55,597 nt of DNA from Gemmatimonadota bacterium. GTDB taxonomy: Bacteria; Gemmatimonadota; Gemmatimonadetes; Gemmatimonadales; GWC2-71-9. The stretch covers positions 1 through 55,597 of the forward strand of contig QHUM01000069.1 in assembly GCA_003222135.1 (NCBI GenBank), given 5' to 3'. This document shows, one piece after another, positions 28,800-36,526 of this stretch. Each line of letters opens with the position of its first letter. Position 1 is the stretch's first letter. Under the pieces are notes generated by a model, which worked only from the letters and a program-made list of their open reading frames with translations, had not been told where the DNA came from and did not search any database. Made by a program: the position numbers and the translations under genes.

Positions 28800-29281
28800 C
28801 CGGTGCCCGCGTCGCGGTCTATCCCGGGTCGTTCGACCCGATCACGCGGGGTCACGAGGACCTGATCAGCCGCGCGCTCACCTTCGCCGACCGCGTCGTC
28901 GTCGCCGTGGCCGTCAACACGGCGAAACAGCCGCTCTTCACGCTCGCCGAGCGCGTGGCGCTCATCCAGCAGGCGGTTTCCGATCCGAAGGTCGACGTGC
29001 GCTCGTTCGAAGGCTTGCTCGCCGACTTCGCCCGTGCGGCGGGAGCGGCCGTGATCGTGCGCGGCCTGCGCGCCGTGAGCGACTTCGAGTACGAGTTTCA
29101 GATGGCCCTGATGAACCGCAACTTGGCCCCCGGGATCGAGACCGTGTTCCTGGTGCCCGCATTCGATCTCACGTACCTCTCGTCGAGCCTGGTGCGCGAA
29201 GTGGCGCGGTTCGGCGGGAACGTCTCGGCGCTGGTCCATCCCGCCGTCCGCCAGGCACTGGAGCAGAAGTTCGGCCGGTGA
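28796..29281 (+). CDS. coaD: Phosphopantetheine adenylyltransferase
   Basis: 161 aa from ATG 28796. Nucleotidyltransferase motif [16 protein letters not shown] (GSFDP at 11-15, TRGH at 17-20), central [20 protein letters not shown] and the C-terminal SSSLVREVA. It makes dephospho-CoA from phosphopantetheine and ATP, the fourth step of CoA synthesis. GTGA overlap with the next gene, pta, whose product uses CoA. Confidence 0.96.
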   Translation: MTGARVAVYPGSFDPITRGHEDLISRALTFADRVVVAVAVNTAKQPLFTLAERVALIQQAVSDPKVDVRSFEGLLADFARAAGAAVIVRGLRAVSDFEYEFQMALMNRNLAPGIETVFLVPAFDLTYLSSSLVREVARFGGNVSALVHPAVRQALEQKFGR

Positions 29282-30189
29282 GCTTCCGCGACGCCGCGTA
29301 CCAGCGGGCGCGGCGCGCCGGGAAGCGCATCGTGCTCCCCGAGGGCGACGATCCGCGGGTCCAGGAAGCCGCCCGGCGGCTGGAGCGCGAAGAGCTCGGG
29401 GTGGTCGAGGTGTTGGGGCGACCCCTTCCCGTCTCCCGCCTCCCGTCTCTCGTCCGTCACTTGCGCGCCCGCCGCCCCGACAAGTTTCCCGACGACGCAG
29501 CCGCGCTCGCCGCGCTCGATCACCCCCTCACCTACGGGGCCTGTCTGGTCGGCGCGGGGGTCGCCGACGTGATGGTCGGTGGGGCCACCTTTCCGAGCGG
29601 CGACACGATCCGGGCGGCGCTCTGGGCGGTGGGGACAGCGCCCGGGATCGCGACCGTCAGCGGCGCGTTCTACATGGTGCGCGCCGAAACGGTGTTGACC
29701 TTCACCGACTGCGCGGTCGTCCCGGACCCGACCCCCGAGCAGCTGGCGGACGCCGCGTGCGCCGCCGTGCGCGACCGGCGGCGCATCGTGGGAGACGAGC
29801 CGGTGGTCGCGTTTCTTTCCTACAGCACGCGCGGCAGCGCCGCGGGCGCCCGGGTCGATCGGGTGCGCCAGGCGGTCTCGATCCTGCGCGACCGCCACCC
29901 CGACTTCCGTTTCGACGGCGAGCTGCAGGGCGACGCCGCGCTGGTCCGCGAGGTCGCCGCCCGCAAGGCGCCCGACTCGCCCGCGGCGGGTCGCGCGAAC
30001 GTGCTGGTGTTTCCCGATCTCGACAGCGGCAACATCGGGTACAAGCTGGTGCAGCGCCTCGGCGGGTGGGAGGCGATCGGGCCCATCCTGCAGGGCCTGG
30101 CGCGGCCCGTCGCCGACCTGTCGCGCGGCGCCACCGCCGACGATATTGTGGACACGGCCGTGGTCGCCGTGTTGCAGGCGGGCGGCTGA
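29278..30189 (+). CDS. pta: Phosphate acetyl/butyryltransferase (Pta domain)
   Basis: 303 aa from GTG 29278. PTA_PTB domain only, without the regulatory domains of long Pta: [36 protein letters not shown], the segment [27 protein letters not shown] and [20 protein letters not shown]. Interconverts acetyl-CoA and acetyl phosphate. No acetate kinase gene is adjacent. An exact three-unit 7-bp repeat (29428-29448) encodes PVSRLPS in a surface segment (residues about 51-57). Confidence 0.88.
   Translation: MSFRDAAYQRARRAGKRIVLPEGDDPRVQEAARRLEREELGVVEVLGRPLPVSRLPSLVRHLRARRPDKFPDDAAALAALDHPLTYGACLVGAGVADVMVGGATFPSGDTIRAALWAVGTAPGIATVSGAFYMVRAETVLTFTDCAVVPDPTPEQLADAACAAVRDRRRIVGDEPVVAFLSYSTRGSAAGARVDRVRQAVSILRDRHPDFRFDGELQGDAALVREVAARKAPDSPAAGRANVLVFPDLDSGNIGYKLVQRLGGWEAIGPILQGLARPVADLSRGATADDIVDTAVVAVLQAGG
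29428..29448 (+). repeat. Heptad repeat CCCGYCT x3 inside pta
   Basis: CCCGTCT, CCCGCCT, CCCGTCT in a row. Same type as the right side of the dnaG repeat (CTCCCGTCTCCCGC). Confidence 0.8.
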
Positions 30190-30226
30190 CGGGAATGCGC
30201 GGGTGAACTCGCGGACGGGGGGCGCG

Positions 30227-30562
30227 ATGAGCTTCAGTTTGACCAAGAACAAGAGCGGTGTCGTGGTGGTCGGCGTGGACGGACAGCTGATCGTCGGGAA
30301 CCGTCAAGACTTGAAGCAGAAGGTCCTGGACGCCCTCGACGGCGGCGCGCGCAAGTTCGTCATCGACTTCACCAAGACCGGATACATCGACTCCTCCGGG
30401 CTGGGCGTGCTGGTCTCGCTCTCGAAGAAGATCCGCGAGCAGGGCGGGGATCTGCGTCTGGCGGGCCTGAACGAGGACCTGCAGACGCTGTTCGAGCTCA
30501 CCAAGCTGGACACCCTGTTCGCGATCGCGAAGACGCCCGCGGAGGCGCTCGCCGCCTTCTAG
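30227..30562 (+). CDS. STAS-domain anti-sigma factor antagonist
   Basis: 111 aa from ATG 30227. Single STAS domain: VVVVGVDGQL, FVIDFTKTGYIDSSGLGVLVS (phosphorylatable Ser at 56 or 57), and GGDLRLAGLNEDLQTLFELT. In SpoIIAA/RsbV-type systems the unphosphorylated form binds the anti-sigma kinase and frees its target. Two nt later comes a cognate HATPase kinase, then a PP2C phosphatase: a complete partner-switching cassette. Confidence 0.9.
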   Translation: MSFSLTKNKSGVVVVGVDGQLIVGNRQDLKQKVLDALDGGARKFVIDFTKTGYIDSSGLGVLVSLSKKIREQGGDLRLAGLNEDLQTLFELTKLDTLFAIAKTPAEALAAF

Positions 30563-30564
30563 CC

Positions 30565-31023
30565 GTGACGATGCCGCTGCGCCTCGACGTTCGCCCCTCG
30601 GCGACGGGAGGTGAGTCCGACTTCGAGCTGGCGCTCGACGTACCGAGCGACCTGGGGTACGTCGGTCCGGCAGTCGAACTCATCGCCGACCGATTCAAGG
30701 GCGGCGTCCTCTCGCCCCGCCGGGTCCGCTTCAACCTGCGCACCGCGCTCGCGGAAGCACTCGCCAACGCCATCGCCTACGGCAACCGCCACGATCCCCG
30801 CCGCCTGGTGCACGTGCGGGTGGAGGCCGGTCGCGACGCGGTCCACATCCACGTGACCGACGCCGGCGCGGGATTCGACCCCGCCGTCGTGCCCGATCCC
30901 ACACTGCCCGGCCGGCTCGAGCGCGAGGACGGGCGCGGCCTGTTCGTGCTGCGGAGTCTCGTGGACCACGTCGCGTTCAGCGCCGCCGGGAACTCCATCT
31001 GTCTGACGCTGCGAGCGGGCTGA
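30565..31023 (+). CDS. RsbW/SpoIIAB-like serine kinase (anti-sigma type)
   Basis: 152 aa from GTG 30565 (ATG 30571 equally possible). HATPase_c fold of the GHKL superfamily: N box EALANAIAYGN (64-74), G1 VTDAGAGFDP (97-106), G2 DGRGLFVLRSL. It should phosphorylate the STAS protein and sequester a sigma factor or another partner. No sigma gene is in the window, so the output target is unknown. Confidence 0.87.
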   Translation: MTMPLRLDVRPSATGGESDFELALDVPSDLGYVGPAVELIADRFKGGVLSPRRVRFNLRTALAEALANAIAYGNRHDPRRLVHVRVEAGRDAVHIHVTDAGAGFDPAVVPDPTLPGRLEREDGRGLFVLRSLVDHVAFSAAGNSICLTLRAG

Positions 31024-31028
31024 TCCGC

Positions 31029-32618
31029 TTGGAGCGGATGCTCTCGGCGCTCGAGCAGCTGTCGGGCGCCCGGCTGGCCGTGTGGCACGTCGACGGGCGG
31101 CGCGTGCCGCCGGGGGCCGGGGCACCGGACGGCGATGATTGGGCCCCGCCGCTCGCGGGGCGCGACGCCGGCCACGCCATCGACACGCCACGCGGGCCCG
31201 CGTGGTTCGAGCCCGTGCCGGACGTGGAGGGCGTGTGGCTGGAAATCCGCGCCCCGGGCCCGGGAGCCACGGCGCCGGGGACCTTGGCCACGATCGTCGG
31301 TGCGGAGCTCGGCGCCGAGCGCGACGCCGCGCAGGTGGCGGCGGAGCTGTCGGAGCGATACGAAGAGATCGACCTCATCTATACGATCAGCGAGATCCTC
31401 GGCCAGACCATCCGCCTCGACGAGGCCGCGGACCGCATCCTGCGGGAAGTCTCCGGTGTGGTGCGCGCCCGGCGCGCCACGCTGCTGGTGCACGACCGCG
31501 ACCGTGGGTTGTTGCGCATCGTGGCCTCTCAGGGGATGGACGCGCAGGATGTCGAGCCGATCGAGGTCGACGATCCCTGCTCCGTCGCCGCGCGGGTGTT
31601 CCGTGAGATGCGCATCGTGAGCTACGACCCGACCGATCCCCAGGCGGTGAACCCCGGCTGCCCCGAGGGCCGCACCTACAAGGGAAAGGCGTTCCTGTCC
31701 GTACCCGTGTTGTACGCGACGCCGGGTGAGCGCGCCAAGCCGATCGGCGTCATCAACCTGACCGACCGCGTCGGCGCGGACGCGTTCACCGCGGGTGACC
31801 GCAAGCTCGTCGCCGCCATCGCGAACCAGGTCGGCGCCGCGATCGAGAACGCCACGCTGGTCGCGAAGGACTTGAGCCAGCAGCGCGTGCGACGGGAGCT
31901 GGAGCTGGCGCACGACCTGCAGCTCAAGCTGCTGCCCTCGCCGCTCGTCATCGCGGCCCGTGTGGACGTCGCCGCCCGCTGCCGCCAGGCGGAATCGGTG
32001 GGAGGGGATTTCTACAACCTGTTGAATCTCTCGGACGAGCGCATCGGCGTGATCATCGGGGACGTCACGAGCCACGGGTTCGGGGCCGCGCTGATCATGG
32101 CGCTCGTCATGGCCGCCTCGGGCATCCACGCGCAGGCGGGCGAGCGGCCGACGGACGTGCTGCAGCGGATCGGGCAGTCGCTCACCGACGAGCTCGGGCG
32201 CACCGAGATGTTCTTGAGCCTGTTCTACGGCGTGATCGACCCGCAGGCGGGCCGGCTCACCTATGCCAACGCCGGACATCCGCACGCGTTCCTCGTCGAC
32301 GCCGAGACGGGCCGCCGGACTCGGCTCGAGGCCACGCGCCCCCCCCTCGGGATCGCCGCTCCGCCGGGCGAGGATGCCGTGCTCTCGTGGCGGCCGCGCG
32401 CCGGCGTGGTGTGTCTCTTCACCGACGGCCTGGCCGAAGCGGAAGCCGACGGCGAGCGCGGCGGCCGGTTCGGGGAAGACCGGGTGCTCGGTCACGTCGC
32501 CCGGCTCACCGACCGTCCAGCGCGCGACATGCTCGAGGCCATCTACGCCGACCTCGCCGGCTTCACCGGCGGCGCCCCCCCGGCCGACGACCGCACCCTC
32601 GTGATCCTCAAGGTGTGA
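31029..32618 (+). CDS. GAF-PP2C (RsbU-type) serine phosphatase
   Basis: 529 aa from TTG 31029 (ATG 31038 also possible). An N-terminal ~110-residue region of unknown fold, a short coiled coil (SERYEEIDLIYTISEIL), a GAF domain (about 135-285), and a SpoIIE/RsbU-type PP2C domain with ESVGGDFYNL, IGDVTSHGFGAALIM, YANAGHPHAFL and CLFTDGLAEA. It should dephosphorylate the STAS antagonist, with the GAF domain sensing the signal. The order STAS-kinase-phosphatase in one run, with gaps of two and five nt, supports this. Confidence 0.88.
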   Translation: MERMLSALEQLSGARLAVWHVDGRRVPPGAGAPDGDDWAPPLAGRDAGHAIDTPRGPAWFEPVPDVEGVWLEIRAPGPGATAPGTLATIVGAELGAERDAAQVAAELSERYEEIDLIYTISEILGQTIRLDEAADRILREVSGVVRARRATLLVHDRDRGLLRIVASQGMDAQDVEPIEVDDPCSVAARVFREMRIVSYDPTDPQAVNPGCPEGRTYKGKAFLSVPVLYATPGERAKPIGVINLTDRVGADAFTAGDRKLVAAIANQVGAAIENATLVAKDLSQQRVRRELELAHDLQLKLLPSPLVIAARVDVAARCRQAESVGGDFYNLLNLSDERIGVIIGDVTSHGFGAALIMALVMAASGIHAQAGERPTDVLQRIGQSLTDELGRTEMFLSLFYGVIDPQAGRLTYANAGHPHAFLVDAETGRRTRLEATRPPLGIAAPPGEDAVLSWRPRAGVVCLFTDGLAEAEADGERGGRFGEDRVLGHVARLTDRPARDMLEAIYADLAGFTGGAPPADDRTLVILKV

Positions 32619-33442
32619 GCCGGCGGCCCCCGCTCGGGCAGCACTTCTTACGCGACCCGAAGCTCCTCACGCAGATCGTCGACGCGCTCGAGCCCACGCC
32701 CGGCGACGTCGTCGTCGAGATCGGAGCAGGGCAGGGCGCCCTGACCGTGGTCCTCGCCCCTCGCGTGCAGCGCGTCATCGCGATCGAGCGGGATCGCCGA
32801 CTGGCGAACGATTGCGGATTGCGGATTGCGGATTGCGGATTCCGCAACGTCGCTGTCGTGGCGGGGGACGCGCTCAAGCTGAATTGGCCCGCGCTAATCG
32901 AACCTCGCCTTGCCAATCCGCAATCCACAATCGCCAATCCGCAATTCAAAGTCGTCGGCAACATCCCCTACGCCATCACCTCTCCCCTGATCGACAAAGC
33001 CCTCACTCCGCCGCTGCCGGAGCGGATCGTGTTCCTGATGCAGCGGGAGGTCGCCGACCGGCTGGCGGCGCCGCCGGGCTCGAGGGCCTACGGGGCGCTG
33101 AGCGTCGGGGTGCAGGCGACCTGCCGGGTCGAGCGGCTGCTCACCGTGCGGGCGGGGGCGTTCCATCCTGCTCCGCGGGTGGCGAGCGCGCTGGTGCGGC
33201 TCACGCCGCGGCCCGACCCCGTCGTCTCGCCCGCCGAGGCGCCGGCGTTCCGCGCGTTCGTCACGGCGTGTTTTACGCGCCGCCGCAAGCAGCTCCGCAA
33301 CGTCGTTATCGCCGCGACGGGACGGCCGGCGGCGGCGGTGCTCGCGGGACTGGGGCAGCTCGGGCTCGACCCGACGGCGCGACCCGAGACGCTCGCGCCC
33401 GAACAGTTCGCGCGGCTCTTGCGCTGGGGCCGTGGGTTGTGA
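32615..33442 (+). CDS. rsmA: 16S rRNA dimethyladenosine transferase RsmA (KsgA)
   Basis: 275 aa from GTG 32615 (GTGA overlap with the phosphatase). Typical start PPLGQHFLRDPKLL; SAM motif I VEIGAGQGALT (about 34-44), IAIERD, GDALKLNW, and the catalytic NIPY (116-119); C-terminal FTRRRKQLRN. It dimethylates A1518 and A1519 of 16S rRNA. The gene is odd because residues about 66-76 and 100-111 are encoded by the two arms of a GATTGCG element ([11 protein letters not shown] and NPQSTIANPQ), which lie in the variable loops before motif III and before NIPY. Core motifs are intact, so it should be active. Its stop overlaps the Rex operator. Confidence 0.92.
   Translation: MSRRPPLGQHFLRDPKLLTQIVDALEPTPGDVVVEIGAGQGALTVVLAPRVQRVIAIERDRRLANDCGLRIADCGFRNVAVVAGDALKLNWPALIEPRLANPQSTIANPQFKVVGNIPYAITSPLIDKALTPPLPERIVFLMQREVADRLAAPPGSRAYGALSVGVQATCRVERLLTVRAGAFHPAPRVASALVRLTPRPDPVVSPAEAPAFRAFVTACFTRRRKQLRNVVIAATGRPAAAVLAGLGQLGLDPTARPETLAPEQFARLLRWGRGL
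32810..32945 (+). repeat. GATTGCG heptad arms, copy e (both inside rsmA)
   Basis: Left arm 32810-32841 has four perfect units plus GATT; right arm 32914-32945 has four inverse units with variants (CAATCCA, CAATCGC). The 72 nt between them is ordinary rsmA coding sequence (VAVVAGDALKLNW). So the arms flank a real piece of the host gene rather than a loop of their own. Confidence 0.92.
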
Positions 33443-33454
33443 AATTATTCACAA
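33437..33454 (+). promoter_or_regulatory. Rex operator (redox-responsive)
   Basis: TTGTGAAATTATTCACAA: perfect 7-bp arms TTGTGAA/TTCACAA around ATTA, the known Rex consensus. It begins in the last codons of rsmA, covers part of its stop codon and ends one base before the rex ATG. Binding of Rex at low NADH/NAD+ would block rex transcription here. Confidence 0.85.
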
Positions 33455-33455
33455 T

Positions 33456-34076
33456 ATGCGGAAGATTTCCGAGAGCACCGTGCGACGGCTCTCCCTCTAT
33501 CTACGATTCCTCGAGCAGTTCGACGCGCAGGGCCACGCCACCGTTTCCTCCGCCGAGCTCGCCCGCCGCGGCGCCACCACGTCGGCGCAGGTGCGCAAGG
33601 ACCTCTCGTTCTTCGGCTCCTTCGGCAAGCGCGGGCTCGGCTACTCCGTGCCCGAGCTCACGGCTCGGCTGCGGGAGATCCTGGGCCTCAAGCGGAACCA
33701 TCGAGTCGTGCTGGTCGGCGCCGGGCGCATCGGGGGCGCGCTGGTTCAGTACCCGGGGTTCCGGCAGCGGGGCTTCCAAGTCGGGGCGATCTATGACAAG
33801 GATCCACGCAAGATCGGCTCCCGGTGGAACGGGCTCGTCGTGCGCGACGTGCGCCACATCGCCAGCGACCTGAAGAAGGAGCCGACCGACATCGCCATCC
33901 TCGTGACCCCTGCGGAGGCGGCGCAAGAAGTCGTCGACCAGCTCGTGCAGTCGGGCGTGAAGGCGATCCTCAACTTCGCGCCAATTCGACTCGCGGTGCC
34001 GGCGGACGTGGCCGTGAAATCGGTCAACATGGCGCTCGAGCTCGAGACGCTGAGCTTCGCGCTGGCCAATCGATAG
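33456..34076 (+). CDS. rex: Redox-sensing transcriptional repressor Rex
   Basis: 206 aa from ATG 33456; a GTG at 33432 would include the operator. Winged helix at the N-terminus (ISESTVRRLSLYLRFLEQ, TTSAQVRKDLSFFGSFGKRG) and a Rossmann domain with VLVGAGRIGGALVQY, FQVGAIYDKDP and the NFAPIRLAVP near the end. Rex senses the NADH/NAD+ ratio and represses respiration or fermentation genes when NADH is low. Autoregulation is supported directly by the operator adjoining the start. Confidence 0.96.
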   Translation: MRKISESTVRRLSLYLRFLEQFDAQGHATVSSAELARRGATTSAQVRKDLSFFGSFGKRGLGYSVPELTARLREILGLKRNHRVVLVGAGRIGGALVQYPGFRQRGFQVGAIYDKDPRKIGSRWNGLVVRDVRHIASDLKKEPTDIAILVTPAEAAQEVVDQLVQSGVKAILNFAPIRLAVPADVAVKSVNMALELETLSFALANR

Positions 34077-34087
34077 AAGCGACTTGT

Positions 34088-34093
34088 TAGATT
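34088..34093 (+). promoter_or_regulatory. Candidate -10 element of arcA (TAGATT)
   Basis: TAGATT matches TANNNT and ends 7 nt before the ATG, with no Shine-Dalgarno; suggests a leaderless transcript. No clear -35. Confidence 0.35.
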
Positions 34094-34100
34094 CCCGCCC

Positions 34101-35333
34101 ATGGCCCACGTCCGCGTCACCTCCGAAATCGGTCCGCTGCGGGCGGTGCTCGTGCATACCCCTGGTCCCGAGCTGCTCGCGGTCACGCCGGGCAACCGCG
34201 AGGATTACCTCTACGACGACATCATCGACCTGGAGCTGGCGCAACGGGAGCACCGCCGCTTCGTCGCGGTGCTCGAGCACTTCGCTCAGGTCCACGAGGT
34301 CCGCGCCCTCCTGACCGAGCTGGTGGCGCGGGCGGACGTGCGCGAGTTCCTGGTCACGCGCGCGCTCGAGGTGGTGCCGTCGGACGCCCTGGCCAAGCAG
34401 CTTGCCGAGCTCCCGGCGGCGGCGCTTGTCAGCCTCATGGTCGAGGGCGCCCTCGAGGAAGCCGGCCCCATCGCCCGCGCGCTCAACGAGAGCGGGTACG
34501 CGCTCCCGCCGCTTCCCAATCTGTTCTTCACGCGCGACGTCGGCATCGTGATCGGGGAGCACTCGATCATCGGCTCGATGCGCTACGGGGTGCGGTGGAC
34601 GGAAGAGCTGCTCATCAAGGCGCTGTTCCGCTACCACCCGTGCCTCGAGAACGCGGGGATCCTGTACGACGGCTCGGAAGAGAAGCGCAACAACTACACC
34701 CTCGAGGGCGGCGACGTGCACCCGATCCGCCCCGACCTGCTGCTGTTGGGGTTCAGCGAGCGCTCCAGTCCGGCCGCGCTCGACCACCTCTGCGATCTGG
34801 TGTTCGAGCACTGCGGCGTGCGGGATGTGATCGTCGTGGTCATGCCCGCGGAGCGGACCGCGATCCACCTCGACATGATCTTCACGCAGCTCGACCGGGA
34901 GCTGTGCTGCGTCTACCCGCCGCACTTCGTCGGCCCGGAACGCCTCGCCGTGCTGCATCGGCGCAAGAAGTCGAAGGGCGTGAAAGAAATGCCGAACTTC
35001 TTCGCGGCGATGCAGGCGGTGGACCAGCCGCTCGAGCCGGTGTTCTGCGGCGGCACGGCCCGCTCCGTGCAGGAGCGCGAGCAGTGGTCCTCGGCGTGCA
35101 ATTTCTTCGCGGTGCGGCCCGGCACGGTCGTCACCTACGCGCGCAACGAGGCGACTTTGGTGGAGCTCGACCACGCCGGGTTCACGCTGGTCGCAGCCAC
35201 CAACCTGCTCGCGGGACAGGAAACGCTTGCGGACGGCGCGCGCGGCGTGGTGACGATCGAGGGCAGCGAGCTGGTGCGCGGGGGTGGAGGCCCGCGGTGT
35301 ATGACGCTGCCGTTGAGAAGGGACGATCTGTGA
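34101..35333 (+). CDS. arcA: Arginine deiminase
   Basis: 410 aa from ATG 34101. Guanidino-group-modifying fold: SEIGPLRAVLVHTPGPEL, LPNLFFTRD, EGGDVHPI (about 202), RTAIHLDM (His about 256) and the catalytic Cys in PRCMTLPL (about C400). Converts arginine to citrulline and ammonia. The arcB and arcC genes of the usual fermentative pathway are not adjacent, so it may serve nitrogen supply, pH or citrulline supply rather than ATP formation. Being next to rex suggests, but does not prove, oxygen-related control. Confidence 0.92.
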   Translation: MAHVRVTSEIGPLRAVLVHTPGPELLAVTPGNREDYLYDDIIDLELAQREHRRFVAVLEHFAQVHEVRALLTELVARADVREFLVTRALEVVPSDALAKQLAELPAAALVSLMVEGALEEAGPIARALNESGYALPPLPNLFFTRDVGIVIGEHSIIGSMRYGVRWTEELLIKALFRYHPCLENAGILYDGSEEKRNNYTLEGGDVHPIRPDLLLLGFSERSSPAALDHLCDLVFEHCGVRDVIVVVMPAERTAIHLDMIFTQLDRELCCVYPPHFVGPERLAVLHRRKKSKGVKEMPNFFAAMQAVDQPLEPVFCGGTARSVQEREQWSSACNFFAVRPGTVVTYARNEATLVELDHAGFTLVAATNLLAGQETLADGARGVVTIEGSELVRGGGGPRCMTLPLRRDDL

Positions 35334-35336
35334 GGC

Positions 35337-35439
35337 GATTGCGAATTGCGAATTGCGGATTGTGGATTGCCAAGGTGAGTCTCCAGCGGCGCGCGACCTT
35401 TCATTCCAAATCCGCAATCCACCATCCGCAATCCGCAAT
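35337..35439 (+). repeat. GATTGCG heptad hairpin, copy f (arcA-MBL gap)
   Basis: Left arm 35337-35369 with variants GAATTGC and GTGGATT; right arm 35409-35439 with the variant CCACCATCC. Loop 39 nt, ending GACCTTTCATTCCAAATCC, like copy d. Fills nearly all of the 112-bp intergenic space. Confidence 0.92.
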
Positions 35440-35445
35440 GGCCGA

Positions 35446-36309
35446 ATGACCCACACCACTTTCCAAGTGGGCCGCCTGCGATGTCACGCGCTGGAAGCGG
35501 GCAGCCAAGCCCTCGACGGCGGCGCCATGTTCGGCGTCGTGCCGAAGCCGCTGTGGGAGCGGCGCATCCCCGCCGACGAGCGCAACCGCATCCCACTCGC
35601 GCTCCGCTGCCTCCTGGTCGAGCATGACGACGGCCTCGTGCTGATCGACACGGGGATCGGCAACAAAGAGGACGCAAAGTTCCGCGACATCTACGGCGTG
35701 CGCAACGACGGGAGGGAGGGCCGCACGCTGCTCGAGGACGGGCTCGCCGAGGTCGGACGCCGGCCCGAAGACGTGGACTGGGTCATCAACACGCATCTGC
35801 ATTTCGATCACGCCGGGGGGAATACGTACCGCGATCCGGCCGGCGCGATCGCGCTCAGCTTCCCCCGGGCCCGTTTCGTCGTACAGCAGGGGGACCTGGA
35901 GTTCGCCCGCCATACCAACGAGCGCACCGCCGCGAGCTATCTGCCGCACAACTTCGCCACGGTGCCGTTCCAGGCAATCGACGGCGAGACGGAGCTCCTC
36001 CCCGGCGTCCGCTGCTTGCCGACGCCGGGGCACGTGCCATTTCACCAATCGGTGCTGGTGGAGAGCGCGGGGGAGCGGGTGTGCTTCCTCGCCGATCTCG
36101 TGCCCACGAGCGCCCATCTGTCGCTGCCCTGGATCATGGGATATGACCTGGAACCGCTCGTGACGCTCGAGTCGAAGCGCGAGCTGTACCGCCGCGCCGA
36201 GGCTGACGGCTGGCTGCTGTTCTTCGAGCACGATCCGACGGTGGTGGCAGGCCGGCTGGGGCGGGAGGGGAAGGGGTTCGGTCTTGTGGAAGCTTTACGG
36301 GCGGGCTAA
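35446..36309 (+). CDS. Metallo-beta-lactamase-fold hydrolase
   Basis: 287 aa from ATG 35446. The zinc-binding motif THLHFDHAG (H117, H119, D121, H122), a preceding LIDTGIGNKED, then PTPGHVPFHQSV and FLADLVPTSAHL (Asp ligand) identify a class of MBL-fold hydrolases that includes lactonases (AHL-lactonase AiiA-like) and other esterases. The final FFEHDPTV supplies the last His. Substrate not known. The gene starts just after heptad copy f, so any promoter would overlap that element. Confidence 0.85.
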   Translation: MTHTTFQVGRLRCHALEAGSQALDGGAMFGVVPKPLWERRIPADERNRIPLALRCLLVEHDDGLVLIDTGIGNKEDAKFRDIYGVRNDGREGRTLLEDGLAEVGRRPEDVDWVINTHLHFDHAGGNTYRDPAGAIALSFPRARFVVQQGDLEFARHTNERTAASYLPHNFATVPFQAIDGETELLPGVRCLPTPGHVPFHQSVLVESAGERVCFLADLVPTSAHLSLPWIMGYDLEPLVTLESKRELYRRAEADGWLLFFEHDPTVVAGRLGREGKGFGLVEALRAG

Positions 36310-36360
36310 GTTAGGCGCGACAATACGGTAAGCGGGCGCCGCGTGCGCCTCACCCGCCGC

Positions 36361-36404
36361 CTCTCCCCTGGGGAGAGCGCTCGAGGGTTCGAGGGAGCGT
36401 TTTT
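36361..36404 (+). terminator. Hairpins with T-run after MBL gene (weaker terminator candidate)
   Basis: CTCTCCCC-T-GGGGAGAG (36361-36377), then CGCTC...GAGCG followed by TTTTT (36378-36404). The second hairpin could end the MBL transcript or be part of the infC leader. Confidence 0.4.
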
Positions 36405-36465
36405 CGTGGTCCGTCGTGCGTGGCCCGGCTCGGCCGGTGCGCACGGTGGGCACGGATGATGCGAC

Positions 36466-36498
36466 GCGGATTCCGGGCAAGCTGGAATCCGCTTTTTT
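36466..36498 (+). terminator. Intrinsic terminator/attenuator ahead of infC
   Basis: GCGGATTCC (36466-36474), loop of 9 nt, GGAATCCGC (36484-36492), then TTTTTT. A perfect 9-bp stem with a T-run, ending 12 nt before the infC Shine-Dalgarno. Its place suggests transcription attenuation of infC-rpmI-rplT, as known for L20/IF3 leaders in other bacteria. Confidence 0.8.
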
Positions 36499-36526
36499 GT
36501 TGTCTCTTCGAGGAGGAGAACGGCAC

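Noticed and set aside
36416..36526. infC start at the upstream GTG (36416) or in-frame TTGs
   Set aside because: These lie before or inside the terminator hairpin and before the strong Shine-Dalgarno, and would add a non-conserved N-terminus.
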